A stretch of 52,196 nt of DNA from Mycobacterium sp. AT1 (GCF_002043095.1 NZ_MVOC01000047.1:1-52196); one strand, 5' to 3'. Shown: positions 1 through 8,847, counted from the stretch's first letter. Notes: generated by a model not told the origin, from the sequence alone. Program-made: numbers and translations.

Positions 1-97
1 GCGCGGCGGTGGCGTCTGTCAGGCGACTGGTGGATGAGTCGGATGAACGCCACGTCCACCGATCGGGGGACACCCTGCGAGCGCGCGGCTCGCGACC

Positions 98-109
98 TAG
101 GCTGTCGTC
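98..109 (+). promoter_or_regulatory. Probable leaderless -10 for the first amidase
   Basis: TAGGCT (98-103) stands six bases before the ATG at 110. This places the transcription start at or next to the start codon, and no Shine-Dalgarno is seen. Bases 1-97 hold nothing else I recognise. Confidence 0.45.
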
Positions 110-1540
110 ATGGCCGACAACGAACTGTGCTGGACGCCCGCCACCGCCCTCGCCGACGCCGTCAGGACGGGTTCGGTCAGTCCGACGGAGATCGCAGAAG
201 AGTTCGCCGACCGAATCGAAGCGGTGAACCCACGGCTCAACGCATACATTCACTTCGACCGTGAGCAGGTCTTGGCCGACGCCGCGAGCCTGCAGCAGGA
301 CGTGGCCGACGGCAACACCCGAGGACCGCTGCACGGGGTGCCGTTCTCGATCAAGGGCTTGACCACGATGGCCGGTCTGCCGTTCGACTCGTCGCTGAAA
401 CCGTTGGCCGGCACCGTCGGAACGCACGACGCCACGGTGGTCACCCGATTGAAGGCAGCAGGCGGCCTGTTTCTCGGCAAGACCAACGCGCCCGAGTTCG
501 GCTACTACGGCGGCACCGACAACCACGTCTACGGACCCACGCACAACCCATGGCGTCACGGCCACACCGCCGGTGGCTCGAGTGGCGGTGCGGCGGCCGC
601 GGTGGCGGCCGGGTTGGGTCCGCTCGCGGAGGGTGCCGACGGCGCGGGTTCGGTGCGCATTCCCTCCGCGATGTGCGGCGTGGTGGGCTTCAAGCCGTCG
701 CTCGGCCGCATCCCGCACACGCTTCTCGACGGGCGGCACTACACCCACGTCTTCCACGGACCGATCACGCGGACCGTCGCCGACGCCGCGCTGATGTTCT
801 CGGTGATGGCGGGACCGTCGGACTCCGACCCGAACAGCGTGCCGTCCGACGGAGTCGACTACGCCAGGGCGGTCGAGGGTGACGTCACCGGCTTGCGGGT
901 GGCCTGGTCGCCCAATCTCGGTCTAGGTCACGTCGACCCCGAAGTGGTCGCGGTGTGCGCAGAAGCGGTGCGCGCGTTCGAATCTCTCGGTGCCACCGTG
1001 GAGGAGGCCACGCCGGACTGGGGTGATCCCGAGGAGGCCATGTGGAAGGGCCTGTGGGTGCCCGGTTACTCGTGTGAGTACGACGTGCTCGACTGGAGGA
1101 ACCAGCGCGGCGAGGTCGACGACAATCTGATCGAGATCTTCGCGCAGGCCGAAACGTTGACCGCAGTCGAGATCGGCCGTGCGGAAGCCTTCCGCGGCAG
1201 GATGTGGGACACCTTCAGCGAATTCATGCGGACCTACGACATCCTGGTCAGCCCGACACTGGCCAGCCCCACCTTTCCACTGGACCGGTTCGCCCCAGAG
1301 TGGCTCGACGGTCAGTCGTTGCAACGCCAACTGCTCGGCTGGTTGCTGACCTACCCGTTCAACATGACCACGACGCCCGCCATCACGGTGCCCGCCGGCT
1401 TCACCGCGGACGGTCGGCCCGTCGGGTTGCAGATCGCCGGTGCGCACCGTGCCGACGCCGCTGTCCTGCGCGCGGCGGCGAACTACGAGGCGGCCCGGCC
1501 TTGGGCCGACGCCAAACCCGATGTGACTACAGCGCTTTGA
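110..1540 (+). CDS. Amidase signature family hydrolase
   Basis: A 476-residue cytoplasmic amidase that should hydrolyse a carboxamide to acid plus ammonia or amine; the substrate is unknown. The Ser-cisSer-Lys triad of the family is visible: Lys82 (SIKG), Ser157 in the GGSSGG motif (155-160) and the nucleophile Ser181 in GAGSVRIP. Length is normal for the family and no export signal is present. The ATG at 110 is supported by a -10 hexamer six bases upstream. Its 3' end overlaps the convergent kinase gene by 14 bases. Because it converges on an operon with a second amidase and a carbamoylase, it may serve the same catabolic route; that is inference from position only. Confidence 0.9.
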   Translation: MADNELCWTPATALADAVRTGSVSPTEIAEEFADRIEAVNPRLNAYIHFDREQVLADAASLQQDVADGNTRGPLHGVPFSIKGLTTMAGLPFDSSLKPLAGTVGTHDATVVTRLKAAGGLFLGKTNAPEFGYYGGTDNHVYGPTHNPWRHGHTAGGSSGGAAAAVAAGLGPLAEGADGAGSVRIPSAMCGVVGFKPSLGRIPHTLLDGRHYTHVFHGPITRTVADAALMFSVMAGPSDSDPNSVPSDGVDYARAVEGDVTGLRVAWSPNLGLGHVDPEVVAVCAEAVRAFESLGATVEEATPDWGDPEEAMWKGLWVPGYSCEYDVLDWRNQRGEVDDNLIEIFAQAETLTAVEIGRAEAFRGRMWDTFSEFMRTYDILVSPTLASPTFPLDRFAPEWLDGQSLQRQLLGWLLTYPFNMTTTPAITVPAGFTADGRPVGLQIAGAHRADAAVLRAAANYEAARPWADAKPDVTTAL

Positions 1541-2501
1541 GCCAGAACGGCCAGCGCGGATCGGACATCTTGAGCCGGGCTCGCATCAGCTTCCAACACC
1601 CGTACTTGTGATAGTCGAAGTCCCACGCTGAACTCAGCTGCTGGTTGACGCACGCCCACAGCCCCCACTTCGTGTCGGCCAACGCGCCGCACACCTGCAC
1701 GCGCGCCAGCAGACCAAAGTCGGCGCGGCCGTAGAAGTCCTCGACGAGTTCGTTGATCAGTTCCTCGGTGTAGAACATCTCGGTGGTCAACAACGCCAAC
1801 TCGTAGGCGCGTTCATTGTTGGACGCGAACTCGTAGTCCACCAACTTCATCGGCTCGCCGTCGGCGACCAGGAAGTTGCCCGGCATCGGATCGTTGTGGC
1901 ACGCAGCCAGATCCAGCCCGGATGCCAGCAGCGCCTGCTTGGCTACCTGGTACTCGCCGAGGATCAATTCAATGTCCTGGGGGAGCTTGACGTCGAGCTC
2001 GTTGGCCTGGGCGAGGTGCTCGTCGATCATGTCGAACATCGTCTTGGTGACGGTCAGCAGTTCGCCGTCGTGCAGTTCCCGGTAGATGTCGATGATCTGG
2101 CGGGGGACGTCGACGTTCTTGAAGTCCCCGTTGGTGCAGGCGCGGTAGCCCTCAAGGAACTCGATGACCTCGACGCCGGTGGCCGGATCGAAGTGGACCA
2201 GTTCGGGGCCGATGCCCTTGACGCCCGCGCGGCGGGCGGCCTCGTTGGCCAGGGCACGGTCGATGAACGTCTCGCTACCGGCGCCGGGAATCTTCAGGAA
2301 ATAGCGGGTGTCGGTGCCCTCGACGGTGATCCGCCAGTTGCTGTTCTGCAGGCCGCCAAGCACCGGGGCGTACTCGAGCCGCTTGCCGTGCCACGGTTGG
2401 ATCGCCGCAAGGGCCGTCTCGACACTGCGTTCGGTGTCGGTGCGCGCGGTGCCGACCGCCCGGTTGCCGGTGGTGTCGCGGACGGAGTCGATGCTGCTCA
2501 C
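1527..2501 (-). CDS. Choline-kinase-like phosphotransferase (APH fold), kinase A
   Basis: About 324 residues of the aminoglycoside/choline kinase fold, expected to transfer phosphate from ATP to a small hydroxylated molecule. The N-terminal nucleotide lobe carries LGGLQNSNWRI. The catalytic loop HNDPMPGN and the metal-binding DYE motif (VDYEF) are intact, so it should be active. GTG at 2501 is chosen because it overlaps the stop of the preceding kinase gene as GTGA, the coupling pattern of this operon; the open frame extends further upstream without similarity. It is the last gene of the minus-strand operon. It shares a C-terminal pattern (WGL...LMRAR) with the adjacent kinase, suggesting tandem duplication. 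It resembles LicA/choline-ethanolamine kinases, but the substrate is not established. Confidence 0.85.
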   Translation of the reverse strand: MSSIDSVRDTTGNRAVGTARTDTERSVETALAAIQPWHGKRLEYAPVLGGLQNSNWRITVEGTDTRYFLKIPGAGSETFIDRALANEAARRAGVKGIGPELVHFDPATGVEVIEFLEGYRACTNGDFKNVDVPRQIIDIYRELHDGELLTVTKTMFDMIDEHLAQANELDVKLPQDIELILGEYQVAKQALLASGLDLAACHNDPMPGNFLVADGEPMKLVDYEFASNNERAYELALLTTEMFYTEELINELVEDFYGRADFGLLARVQVCGALADTKWGLWACVNQQLSSAWDFDYHKYGCWKLMRARLKMSDPRWPFWLKAL

Positions 2502-3439
2502 AGGTTCCTCAGCCGATCGTGGAAGTGGATGTCGCCCAACCCGGCTCGGGCTCTGAGGAACTGCCAGTCGGACAACTTCGAGTACTCGAGGGTGCCCGGC
2601 CGCGCCGCGTCCGCGTAGGCGCCGATCAGACCCCAGCGGACACAGTCGACGATGCCGTAGACGCGCGCCCGGTCGAACAGGGCCTGGTCGAAGCTGCCCC
2701 ACGCCGTTTCGAAGGCCTGCCGTGCGGTCGAGTCGAACGGCCGCACCTCGGCCAGCAGGATGCCGATGTCCTGCAGCGGATCCATCACCGCCGCCACGTC
2801 CCAGTCAAGCAGCAGCATCCGCCCGTCGGCGGGCAGTAAGACGTTGGAGACGTTGCCGTCGCCGTGGCAGGGTGCCGTGTCGAAACCGGTTGCCACGATC
2901 CGTTCTTCGGCCATCGCCAGCATCCGAACCATCCACTCGAAGTCCGCAGGCAGGGTCACGGAGTTGGCCGTGGCGAGGTCGGTGAGCGTGCGGACGTCGT
3001 CGAAGACCGTGGCGGAGCGGGTGATCGACCCGAATTCGTGGACCCGTTTGCGCAGGGCTATCAGTTGTTCGAGCTTGGCGTCGTCGTCGAACACGTTCAA
3101 CGTTGCCGTCGACGCGGTGTCGACCAAGTTCTCCATCACCAAGAGGCCGGCGGCGGGATCCGACGCGTGTACCGCTGGGCCGACGCCGTTCCCCCCGGCC
3201 TCGGTTGCGGCCGCGAACGCCTGCAACACGTCGACGTAGGCGCTGGCGTGGCCGATCATCGACTTTACGAAAGCCGATGCCGGTGAAGTGGATTCGCCAC
3301 CGGTCCGAACGTCGAAGCACTCCGAGTCCGCGCCCCACCAACTCGGGCTTGCCATCGTCGGGGCGGCGTCGGCGGTGATGTCGGCGTCGACGAACAGTCC
3401 CAGGGAGTGCAGCGAGTCGGCGATGTCGGTCGTGGGCAT
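2498..3439 (-). CDS. APH-fold phosphotransferase, kinase B
   Basis: About 313 residues, the second kinase-like gene of the operon. It has the APH/choline kinase catalytic loop HGDGNVSN followed by the metal-binding DWD motif (LLDWDVA), so key residues are present. The C-terminal part (RWGL...FLRARAG) matches the layout of the downstream kinase, but overall identity looks low, so this is an old duplication or a heteromeric partner. The ATG at 3439 shares one base with the stop of the upstream amidase gene (TGATG). Its own stop overlaps the next start by four bases. The substrate is unknown; an amino alcohol or other hydroxylated intermediate of the operon's pathway is a reasonable guess. Confidence 0.82.
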   Translation of the reverse strand: MPTTDIADSLHSLGLFVDADITADAAPTMASPSWWGADSECFDVRTGGESTSPASAFVKSMIGHASAYVDVLQAFAAATEAGGNGVGPAVHASDPAAGLLVMENLVDTASTATLNVFDDDAKLEQLIALRKRVHEFGSITRSATVFDDVRTLTDLATANSVTLPADFEWMVRMLAMAEERIVATGFDTAPCHGDGNVSNVLLPADGRMLLLDWDVAAVMDPLQDIGILLAEVRPFDSTARQAFETAWGSFDQALFDRARVYGIVDCVRWGLIGAYADAARPGTLEYSKLSDWQFLRARAGLGDIHFHDRLRNL

Positions 3440-4848
3440 CAGTTTCCTCCCGTGCGGACGGCGGCCGGGTCGGGCCAGGTGATCGTGTCGGGGCGCTTGC
3501 TTTCCAGCCACTTGGTCAGACGCAGTACCTCGGAGTCGGCGAACCGGGGCCCGATCACCTGGATGCCGATCGGCATGCCGCCAGCGAAGCCGAAACACAG
3601 GGCCGCGGCCGGCTGCGCCGTCTGGTTGGCCCAGGCGGTGAAACCACAGTGCGCCAACGGGTGCGACCGGTCGAGGCCGACCTCCTCGGCGGCGAACCCG
3701 ACCGTCGGGATGACCGGTGAGATGACGTAGTCGAATTCGGCGGACGCTGCGCGCACCAGCTCCGCCGAGCGCGCCACCGCCTCGCCGTCGCGGGTGAAGT
3801 CGGTCGCGGAGCGGTCCGCGCCAGGGGCGCACCAGCCCCGGATGGCGGGGTGTACCAGCTCGCGCAGGTCCTCGCGGATGGACTCCAGTTCAGCCGCCGC
3901 ACGCACCTGAAACAACCGGTCCAGCGCGGGGTAGGGGTCGTCGCGAAAGAGCGGTGCCATCGTCGAGACGTCCGCGCCGCCGTCCCGGAGCGCGGCCGCG
4001 GCGTCGGTCAGCACCGCCAGCACCGCGTCGTCGGCGCCGAAGTTCGGCCCCAGTTCGGGTAGCACGCCGATGCGAAGACCGCTCGGCGCAAGGGGATCTC
4101 GGGGCGTCGAGCCCGACGGCGGTGCCAGACTCCACAGGTCGCGGACGTCGGGGCCGGACAGCACGTCGTACATGTCCATCACGTCGTCGACCGTGCGACC
4201 CATCGGCCCGGCCGAGCGCATGGTGGACGGGGCGGTGTGCGGAACGCGGCCCTGGGTGGGCTTGAGCGCGACCAGACCGCAATGCCCGGCAGGCAGTCGC
4301 ACCGAGCCTGCGATGTCGGTGCCCACCGCCGAGAAGCCGATGCCCGACGCGAGTGCGGCACCCGCACCGGCGCTGGAGCCGCCGCTGTTTCGGGAGGTAT
4401 CCCACGGATTGCGGGTGATGCCGTAGAGCGAGCTGACACCGGCGGCCATCATCCCGAAGTCGGGCATCGTGGTCTTGCCGACGATGACGGCCCCGGCCTC
4501 CTTCAGTCGGGCGGCGGGTGGGGAGTCGAACGTCGAGTCGGGCACGTCCGCGTTGGCGGCGCACCCGTGTCGCCACGGTGTTCCGACCGCATGCACGCTG
4601 TCCTTGATGGTCACCGGTAGCCCGTCCAGCGGACCCAGTGGCGCGCCCGCGGCCCACCGGCGGGTGGCCGCCTCCGCTGCCGCCGCGGCGCCGTCGGCGT
4701 CCACGTAGGCCATGGCGTTGACGGCTGGATTGCGGGCGTCGATCCGAGCGAGGGTGAGGGTCAGGACGTCGACCGGGGTCATGGCGCCACTGCGGTACGC
4801 CTCGCGCACCGCGTCCGCGGGGGAGTCCAGAACGGCGTCGTCGCTCAC
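3439..4848 (-). CDS. Amidase signature family hydrolase (operon copy)
   Basis: A 469-residue amidase with Lys82 (TIKDS), Ser158 in GGSSAG and nucleophile Ser182 in IAGSVRLP, the complete catalytic triad. It is distinct from the convergent amidase at 110-1540, sharing motifs but little else at a glance. GTG at 4848 is chosen since it overlaps the stop of the carbamoylase gene as GTGA; a longer frame upstream lacks family similarity. It resembles annotated indoleacetamide/glutamyl-tRNA-type amidases, but there are no GatB/GatC partners nearby, so a catabolic role is more likely. It probably acts in sequence with the adjacent carbamoyl-amino-acid hydrolase. Confidence 0.9.
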   Translation of the reverse strand: MSDDAVLDSPADAVREAYRSGAMTPVDVLTLTLARIDARNPAVNAMAYVDADGAAAAAEAATRRWAAGAPLGPLDGLPVTIKDSVHAVGTPWRHGCAANADVPDSTFDSPPAARLKEAGAVIVGKTTMPDFGMMAAGVSSLYGITRNPWDTSRNSGGSSAGAGAALASGIGFSAVGTDIAGSVRLPAGHCGLVALKPTQGRVPHTAPSTMRSAGPMGRTVDDVMDMYDVLSGPDVRDLWSLAPPSGSTPRDPLAPSGLRIGVLPELGPNFGADDAVLAVLTDAAAALRDGGADVSTMAPLFRDDPYPALDRLFQVRAAAELESIREDLRELVHPAIRGWCAPGADRSATDFTRDGEAVARSAELVRAASAEFDYVISPVIPTVGFAAEEVGLDRSHPLAHCGFTAWANQTAQPAAALCFGFAGGMPIGIQVIGPRFADSEVLRLTKWLESKRPDTITWPDPAAVRTGGN

Positions 4849-6104
4849 GAGACGTGCGCCGTCTCGAGAGCCCCGGTCACCATGCGCCGAGCGGTCTCGG
4901 TCAGGGTGTGCAGCCCGGCGAGCATCTGGGCGTCGGTGCTGAACTCGCGTTCGTTGTGGGAGACGCCGTCGATGCTCGGGATGAACAGCATGACCGTGGG
5001 GACCAGCTCCTTGAGGTTGACCGAGTCGTGCCCCGCCATGGTAGGCATTGCCCGCCAACGCAATCCGAGGTCGTCGGCGACGGTACCGGCCAACGCGATC
5101 CCGGAGTCTTGGTAGCGGGTCGAGGGACGCAGCGCCGCAGATTCGACCTCGACGGTGACCTCGCCGGCCTCGGTGATGTCGGCGATCTTGTTCAGGAAGG
5201 ACAGGTGCGCGGCTTCGACCGTGTCACCGTCGAGGGCCCGCAGGTCTGCCGCGAGCCGCACTCGGGCGGGCACCACCACCGGGGAGTTGGGCTCCACGGT
5301 GAACCGTCCGACCGAGCCGAGCACCGTGTCGGCGCCGAACTCGTCGGCGACGGCCCGGACGGCCAACACCACCTGGCTGGCGCCGACCAGCGCATCGCGG
5401 CGGTACCGCATGTGCGTGGCACCGGTGTGGGACTGCTCGCCGTGCACGGTGACGACGTACTTGTAGGCGGCCCAGTTGCTGGTCACCACCCCGATGTCGA
5501 GGCCCTCGTCTTCGAGGGTGCGGCCCTGCTCGATGTGGATTTCTGCATACGAGTTCGCCGCCGGGGCCGTGTCGTCGCCCTGAAAGCCGATGTGACTCAA
5601 AGCATCCCGTACCGAGACGCCGTCCTTTCCGACGGTGTCGAGGACCGCGTCGGCGGTCGTCTTGCCGACGTAGACCGCGCTGCCCATCAAGCTGGGCGAG
5701 AAGCGGGAGCCCTCTTCGTTGAACCAGTTCACCGCAGCCACGTTGTGTCGCGCCGCCCCGGGCCGGCCGTCGACTTCCGCCGCGACCGTCGCTGCGGCAT
5801 ACGCGCCAGCCAGGACCCCGTAGGCGCCGTCGAAGCGGCCAGAGGTCGGCTGGCTGTCCAGGTGCGAGCCGAGCAGGACGTACGGGGCGTCCGCCGCGAC
5901 CTCGACGCAGCCGTACATGTTTCCGACCGCGTCGACCCGGCACTGCAAGCCGTGCTGGACGAACCAGGCGCGCAACCACTCCCGCGCGCGACCGTCGGCC
6001 GCGGTGGCAGCCTCCCGGTCCACCCCGCCGACCGCGGTGGCGCCGATCGCCGACAGTTCGGCGAAGTCGGCGAGGAACGCTGCGTCGGTCAGTTCGCGGG
6101 TCAT
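4845..6104 (-). CDS. M20-family N-carbamoyl-L-amino-acid hydrolase / allantoate amidohydrolase type enzyme
   Basis: A 419-residue metal-dependent amidohydrolase of the hydantoinase/carbamoylase family. Members cleave N-carbamoyl (ureido) amino acids, ureidopropionate or allantoate to amine, CO2 and ammonia. Visible features are GSHLDSQP with metal ligand His81, Asp92 in GRFDGAYG, the NEEG pair Glu130-Glu131, HIEQG and HGEQSHTGAT in the dimerisation/lid region, and SHNEREFS near the C-terminus. Length is typical. The ATG overlaps the symporter stop as ATGA. No hydantoinase or allantoicase gene is in the window, so the true substrate remains open. Confidence 0.88.
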   Translation of the reverse strand: MTRELTDAAFLADFAELSAIGATAVGGVDREAATAADGRAREWLRAWFVQHGLQCRVDAVGNMYGCVEVAADAPYVLLGSHLDSQPTSGRFDGAYGVLAGAYAAATVAAEVDGRPGAARHNVAAVNWFNEEGSRFSPSLMGSAVYVGKTTADAVLDTVGKDGVSVRDALSHIGFQGDDTAPAANSYAEIHIEQGRTLEDEGLDIGVVTSNWAAYKYVVTVHGEQSHTGATHMRYRRDALVGASQVVLAVRAVADEFGADTVLGSVGRFTVEPNSPVVVPARVRLAADLRALDGDTVEAAHLSFLNKIADITEAGEVTVEVESAALRPSTRYQDSGIALAGTVADDLGLRWRAMPTMAGHDSVNLKELVPTVMLFIPSIDGVSHNEREFSTDAQMLAGLHTLTETARRMVTGALETAHVS

Positions 6105-7657
6105 CGTTGTTCGTCGGCCAACTCTTGCACCTGTTCGTCGAGGGACACCGGCGGCGTCGGCGCCGGGATTCGCATCTTTGTCTTCGCGGCTTCGAACATC
6201 TCGTTCACCCGTGTCTTGTCGGCGTCGTCGGTCTTGACCAGCACAGCGGCCGCGAGGAAGACGGCGAGGTTCACCACCAAGCCGACGATACCGCCGGTCA
6301 GGCTGCCGAGCCAGCGAATGTCATCGGGGTAGATCGTGGTCAGCACCATCGCGACCAGGAACCCCGAGATCATGCCCGCCACGGCGCCCTGCTTGTTGCC
6401 GCCCCGCCAGAAGATGCCGAGGAACAACGGCACCGACAGCTGAATCACGCCCTGGTAGGAGATCTGGGCGAGCAGCTGCAGCCGCGTCATGTTGAACGTG
6501 GCGTAGGCGACGACACCGGCGGCGATCATGAAGACCAGCATCGAGGTCTTCGCGACCTGGGTGAGCCGCTTGTCCGTCAACGGGCGCTTCGTGGTGTTGA
6601 CCAGATCGTTGGCGATCTGCAGACCGCATACCTGCACGCTGCCGTCGATGTGGCCCATGGAGGCGGCGAAGACGATGGTGATGCCGAGTCCGAGCAGCCA
6701 GGTGCCGCCGTAGTCGCTCATGATGGTGAACCAGCCCGCCTGTGGGCTGTCGGCGACGTCGGGCATGACCGTTGCGGCGATGCCGACCAGCATCAGCAGG
6801 GTGTAGAAGACACCGGAGATCAAGACCGTGCACAAGGTGCCGGACTTCACCGACCGCACGCTGGAGGCGGTATAGATTCGTTGGAAACTGGTTGGCCAAC
6901 AGAGGGATCCGACCACACCGGTGAAGATGAGCGCGAAGATGTACAGCGGTCCGTATGCGTCACCGTCGCCGGGCAGGACGAGGTACTTGTCCGCCACGTC
7001 GTTCAGGTGGGCGACGCTGATCGGGCCGCCCGCAATCCCGGACAGCAGCACCACGCACAGGATGGCCGAGAAGACGTAGGCGACCGTGCCCTGGAAGGCG
7101 TCGGTCATGATCAGGCCGCGCATGCCCATGCGGACGGTCCAGTATTGCCGGACGAGGATCACCGCGAGGCCGACGATCAGGCACGTTGTCACCGACCATG
7201 CGCCGTCACTGGCAAGCTCGAAAACGGTTCCGAGAGCTTGCATTCCGAGGACCACCCAGGGGAACAGCGAGACGATCCCGATGACGCTCGCGACGATGCG
7301 CACCGCGGGGGAGTCGAACCGTTTGCCCAACAGATCGGGCTGGCTGCGCAGGTCGTACTTCTTGCCCCAGCGCCAGGCCCTGGTGGCCATGAAGTACATC
7401 ATCGCCACGCCGAGGCTCGAATACGCCAGGCCATATAGGCCGAAGACACCGGCACCGGTGGCCAACCCGAAGAAGGCGATGAAGGTGGAGCCGGGCCACC
7501 ACGAGTTGACGTAGCTCATCGCGACGTACCACGGCCCGTAGCTGCGGCCGCCGACCGCGTACTCGTCGAACGTGGGTGTCGTCTTCTGTTGTGTCACATA
7601 GAGAATGGCGATGACGATGGCGTAGAACACCGCCAGCATGGCGAGCATGATCCACAT
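6101..7657 (-). CDS. Sodium:solute symporter (SSS family)
   Basis: About 518 residues with roughly 13 predicted hydrophobic segments. The first begins directly at MWIMLAML, followed by the SSS-type stretch GGRSYGPWYVAMSYVNSWWP. It should import an organic solute with Na+ across the inner membrane. A start at 7657, rather than an ATG 23 codons upstream, is chosen because it lies one base after the DUF3311 stop (TGACATG), and the upstream codons would lie inside the DUF3311 gene. Small DUF3311 proteins commonly precede SSS symporters in actinobacteria, so the two probably form one transporter. The C-terminal tail after residue about 480 is charged and cytoplasmic. It is likely the uptake step of this operon. 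Confidence 0.9.
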   Translation of the reverse strand: MWIMLAMLAVFYAIVIAILYVTQQKTTPTFDEYAVGGRSYGPWYVAMSYVNSWWPGSTFIAFFGLATGAGVFGLYGLAYSSLGVAMMYFMATRAWRWGKKYDLRSQPDLLGKRFDSPAVRIVASVIGIVSLFPWVVLGMQALGTVFELASDGAWSVTTCLIVGLAVILVRQYWTVRMGMRGLIMTDAFQGTVAYVFSAILCVVLLSGIAGGPISVAHLNDVADKYLVLPGDGDAYGPLYIFALIFTGVVGSLCWPTSFQRIYTASSVRSVKSGTLCTVLISGVFYTLLMLVGIAATVMPDVADSPQAGWFTIMSDYGGTWLLGLGITIVFAASMGHIDGSVQVCGLQIANDLVNTTKRPLTDKRLTQVAKTSMLVFMIAAGVVAYATFNMTRLQLLAQISYQGVIQLSVPLFLGIFWRGGNKQGAVAGMISGFLVAMVLTTIYPDDIRWLGSLTGGIVGLVVNLAVFLAAAVLVKTDDADKTRVNEMFEAAKTKMRIPAPTPPVSLDEQVQELADEQR

Positions 7658-7658
7658 G

Positions 7659-7937
7659 TCAGCCTCCGAGGCCTTCTGCGAGGGGTTCCAGCGAATCGTC
7701 GTCGAGTTCGCCGCGGATGTCTTCAACGATGTAGAAGGCCGTCAGGGTCAGCCCGAGCACCAGGGCGTCGATCACCCAGTACATGATCGCGAAGGGGATT
7801 CCGAGGACGTCGAATCTGCTGCCGCTTCCCCACAAATAGAGGGGTGGAAATAGGGCGAAGAGCAGTGCGACGGCGTACAGCGCCCCAAAGAAGGTGACGA
7901 TGGACCGTCGACTAAGTCCCTGGATGAAGGCCTTCAT
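7659..7937 (-). CDS. DUF3311 small membrane protein
   Basis: A 92-residue protein with two hydrophobic segments (about residues 13-37 and 45-70) and an acidic tail, matching the DUF3311 pattern. ATG at 7937 overlaps the phosphatase stop as ATGA; a much longer in-frame extension upstream is the shadow of the phosphatase gene. It lies one base before the symporter start, so the two are translationally coupled. Such proteins are thought to be accessory subunits of SSS symporters; the mechanism is unknown. Confidence 0.8.
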   Translation of the reverse strand: MKAFIQGLSRRSIVTFFGALYAVALLFALFPPLYLWGSGSRFDVLGIPFAIMYWVIDALVLGLTLTAFYIVEDIRGELDDDSLEPLAEGLGG

Positions 7938-8734
7938 GACTGAACTCCTAGCTCTTTCCGATTGCCAAGCAGTGGGGCGGCTACGTATGCGCGCAGGGTC
8001 TCGTGAATGAGCCCGTTGCTGGCAATTCCGTTGCCGCCGTCGAACACTCGTCTCCCGTCGAGGTTGGTGAACCGCCCACCGGCCTCCTCGATGATCACTG
8101 GCATCGGCGCGAGATCGTAGGGCTGTGTGGTGTAGTCGACCACGGCGTCGGCGAATCCGCAGGCGACCATGGCGTATCCGAACGCGTCGCCCCAGGTGCG
8201 CACGGTCACTCCCTGCGTCCGAAGGTCCTCGACGACGTCCGGCTCCCAGTCCTCCAGCCAGGTCGCCATGACGTAGGCACCGTCGAGGTAGGCGCGGTCG
8301 GACACCCGGACGGGGACGTCGTTGCGCAGACACCCCTTGCCGCGTTCGGCGCGGACGACGATGCCTGCGCTCGGCATGTTGATGATGCCGAAGACGATCT
8401 CGTCGCCTTCTTGTAGCGCGATGAGGTTGGCGTACAACGGGACCCCGCGGACGAAGGACTTGGTGCCGTCGATGGGGTCGACGATCCATCGGTAGCCGGA
8501 ATCGCCTTCGGTGTCGGGGAACTCCTCGCCGACGAAACCGTCACCAGGGAAGTTCGCCGCCACGGCGTCGCGCATGGTCTGCTCGATCTCCCGGTCGGCC
8601 GCGGTGACCGGGGTGCCGTCGTGCTTGGTTTGCACCGACATCGCGCCGCCCTCGAAGTATTGCTTCGACAGGGTTCCGGCGCGTTCGGCCAGCTCAAGAG
8701 CGAGGCCGATGCGGTCTGCCCGGTTGTCGCTCAT
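7934..8734 (-). CDS. Inositol-monophosphatase superfamily phosphatase (HisN-like)
   Basis: A 266-residue Mg2+-dependent phosphatase. Glu70-Glu71 (GEEF) and DPIDGTKSF (Asp86, Asp89) form the metal site, and YDLAPMPVIIEEAGG provides the C-terminal aspartate motif. It resembles actinobacterial HisN histidinol-phosphatases and other IMPase-like enzymes, but there is no histidine biosynthesis gene here. It is the first gene of the operon and its stop overlaps the DUF3311 start. A phosphatase together with two kinases in one operon is notable: it may remove a phosphate installed on a pathway intermediate, or act on a phosphorylated substrate. Confidence 0.85.
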   Translation of the reverse strand: MSDNRADRIGLALELAERAGTLSKQYFEGGAMSVQTKHDGTPVTAADREIEQTMRDAVAANFPGDGFVGEEFPDTEGDSGYRWIVDPIDGTKSFVRGVPLYANLIALQEGDEIVFGIINMPSAGIVVRAERGKGCLRNDVPVRVSDRAYLDGAYVMATWLEDWEPDVVEDLRTQGVTVRTWGDAFGYAMVACGFADAVVDYTTQPYDLAPMPVIIEEAGGRFTNLDGRRVFDGGNGIASNGLIHETLRAYVAAPLLGNRKELGVQS

Positions 8735-8751
8735 GGTTCTCGAGTGTGCGA

Positions 8752-8773
8752 CTAGACCATTTCTGGTTTCTAG
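8752..8773. promoter_or_regulatory. Imperfect inverted repeat, candidate GntR/HutC operator
   Basis: CTAGACCA (8752-8759) faces TGGTTTCTAG (8764-8773) in the intergenic space between the operon and its divergent regulator. CTAGACCA matches one half of the TGGTCTAGACCA-type sites bound by HutC-subfamily regulators such as DasR (established for that family). It lies 18 bases upstream of the phosphatase start, so binding could repress the operon. Confidence 0.4.
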
Positions 8774-8780
8774 GGTCGCA

Positions 8781-8798
8781 TGTTACGCACATGTAACA
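8781..8798. promoter_or_regulatory. Perfect inverted repeat TGTTAC-N6-GTAACA, candidate operator
   Basis: Two perfect 6-base arms, TGTTAC (8781-8786) and GTAACA (8793-8798), are separated by GCACAT. The site is AT-richer than its surroundings and lies between divergent transcription units. The symmetric GTnAC content fits GntR-family recognition. It could be the main operator of the GntR-type regulator at 8848. Confidence 0.45.
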
Positions 8799-8835
8799 CT
8801 CTCGAATGGCGGATGCCTGGTCGGCCGGTGGTGGG

Positions 8836-8847
8836 TATCGTTCCGCC
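8836..8847 (+). promoter_or_regulatory. Probable leaderless -10 for the GntR regulator
   Basis: TATCGT (8836-8841) ends six bases before the ATG at 8848. It favours that start over the in-frame ATG at 8806, which would place the -10 inside the gene. Confidence 0.45.

Noticed and set aside
4854..6332. Plus-strand open frame of 492 codons across the carbamoylase gene
   Set aside because: Opposite to a well-supported metallohydrolase and spanning two real genes; no motif in its translation.
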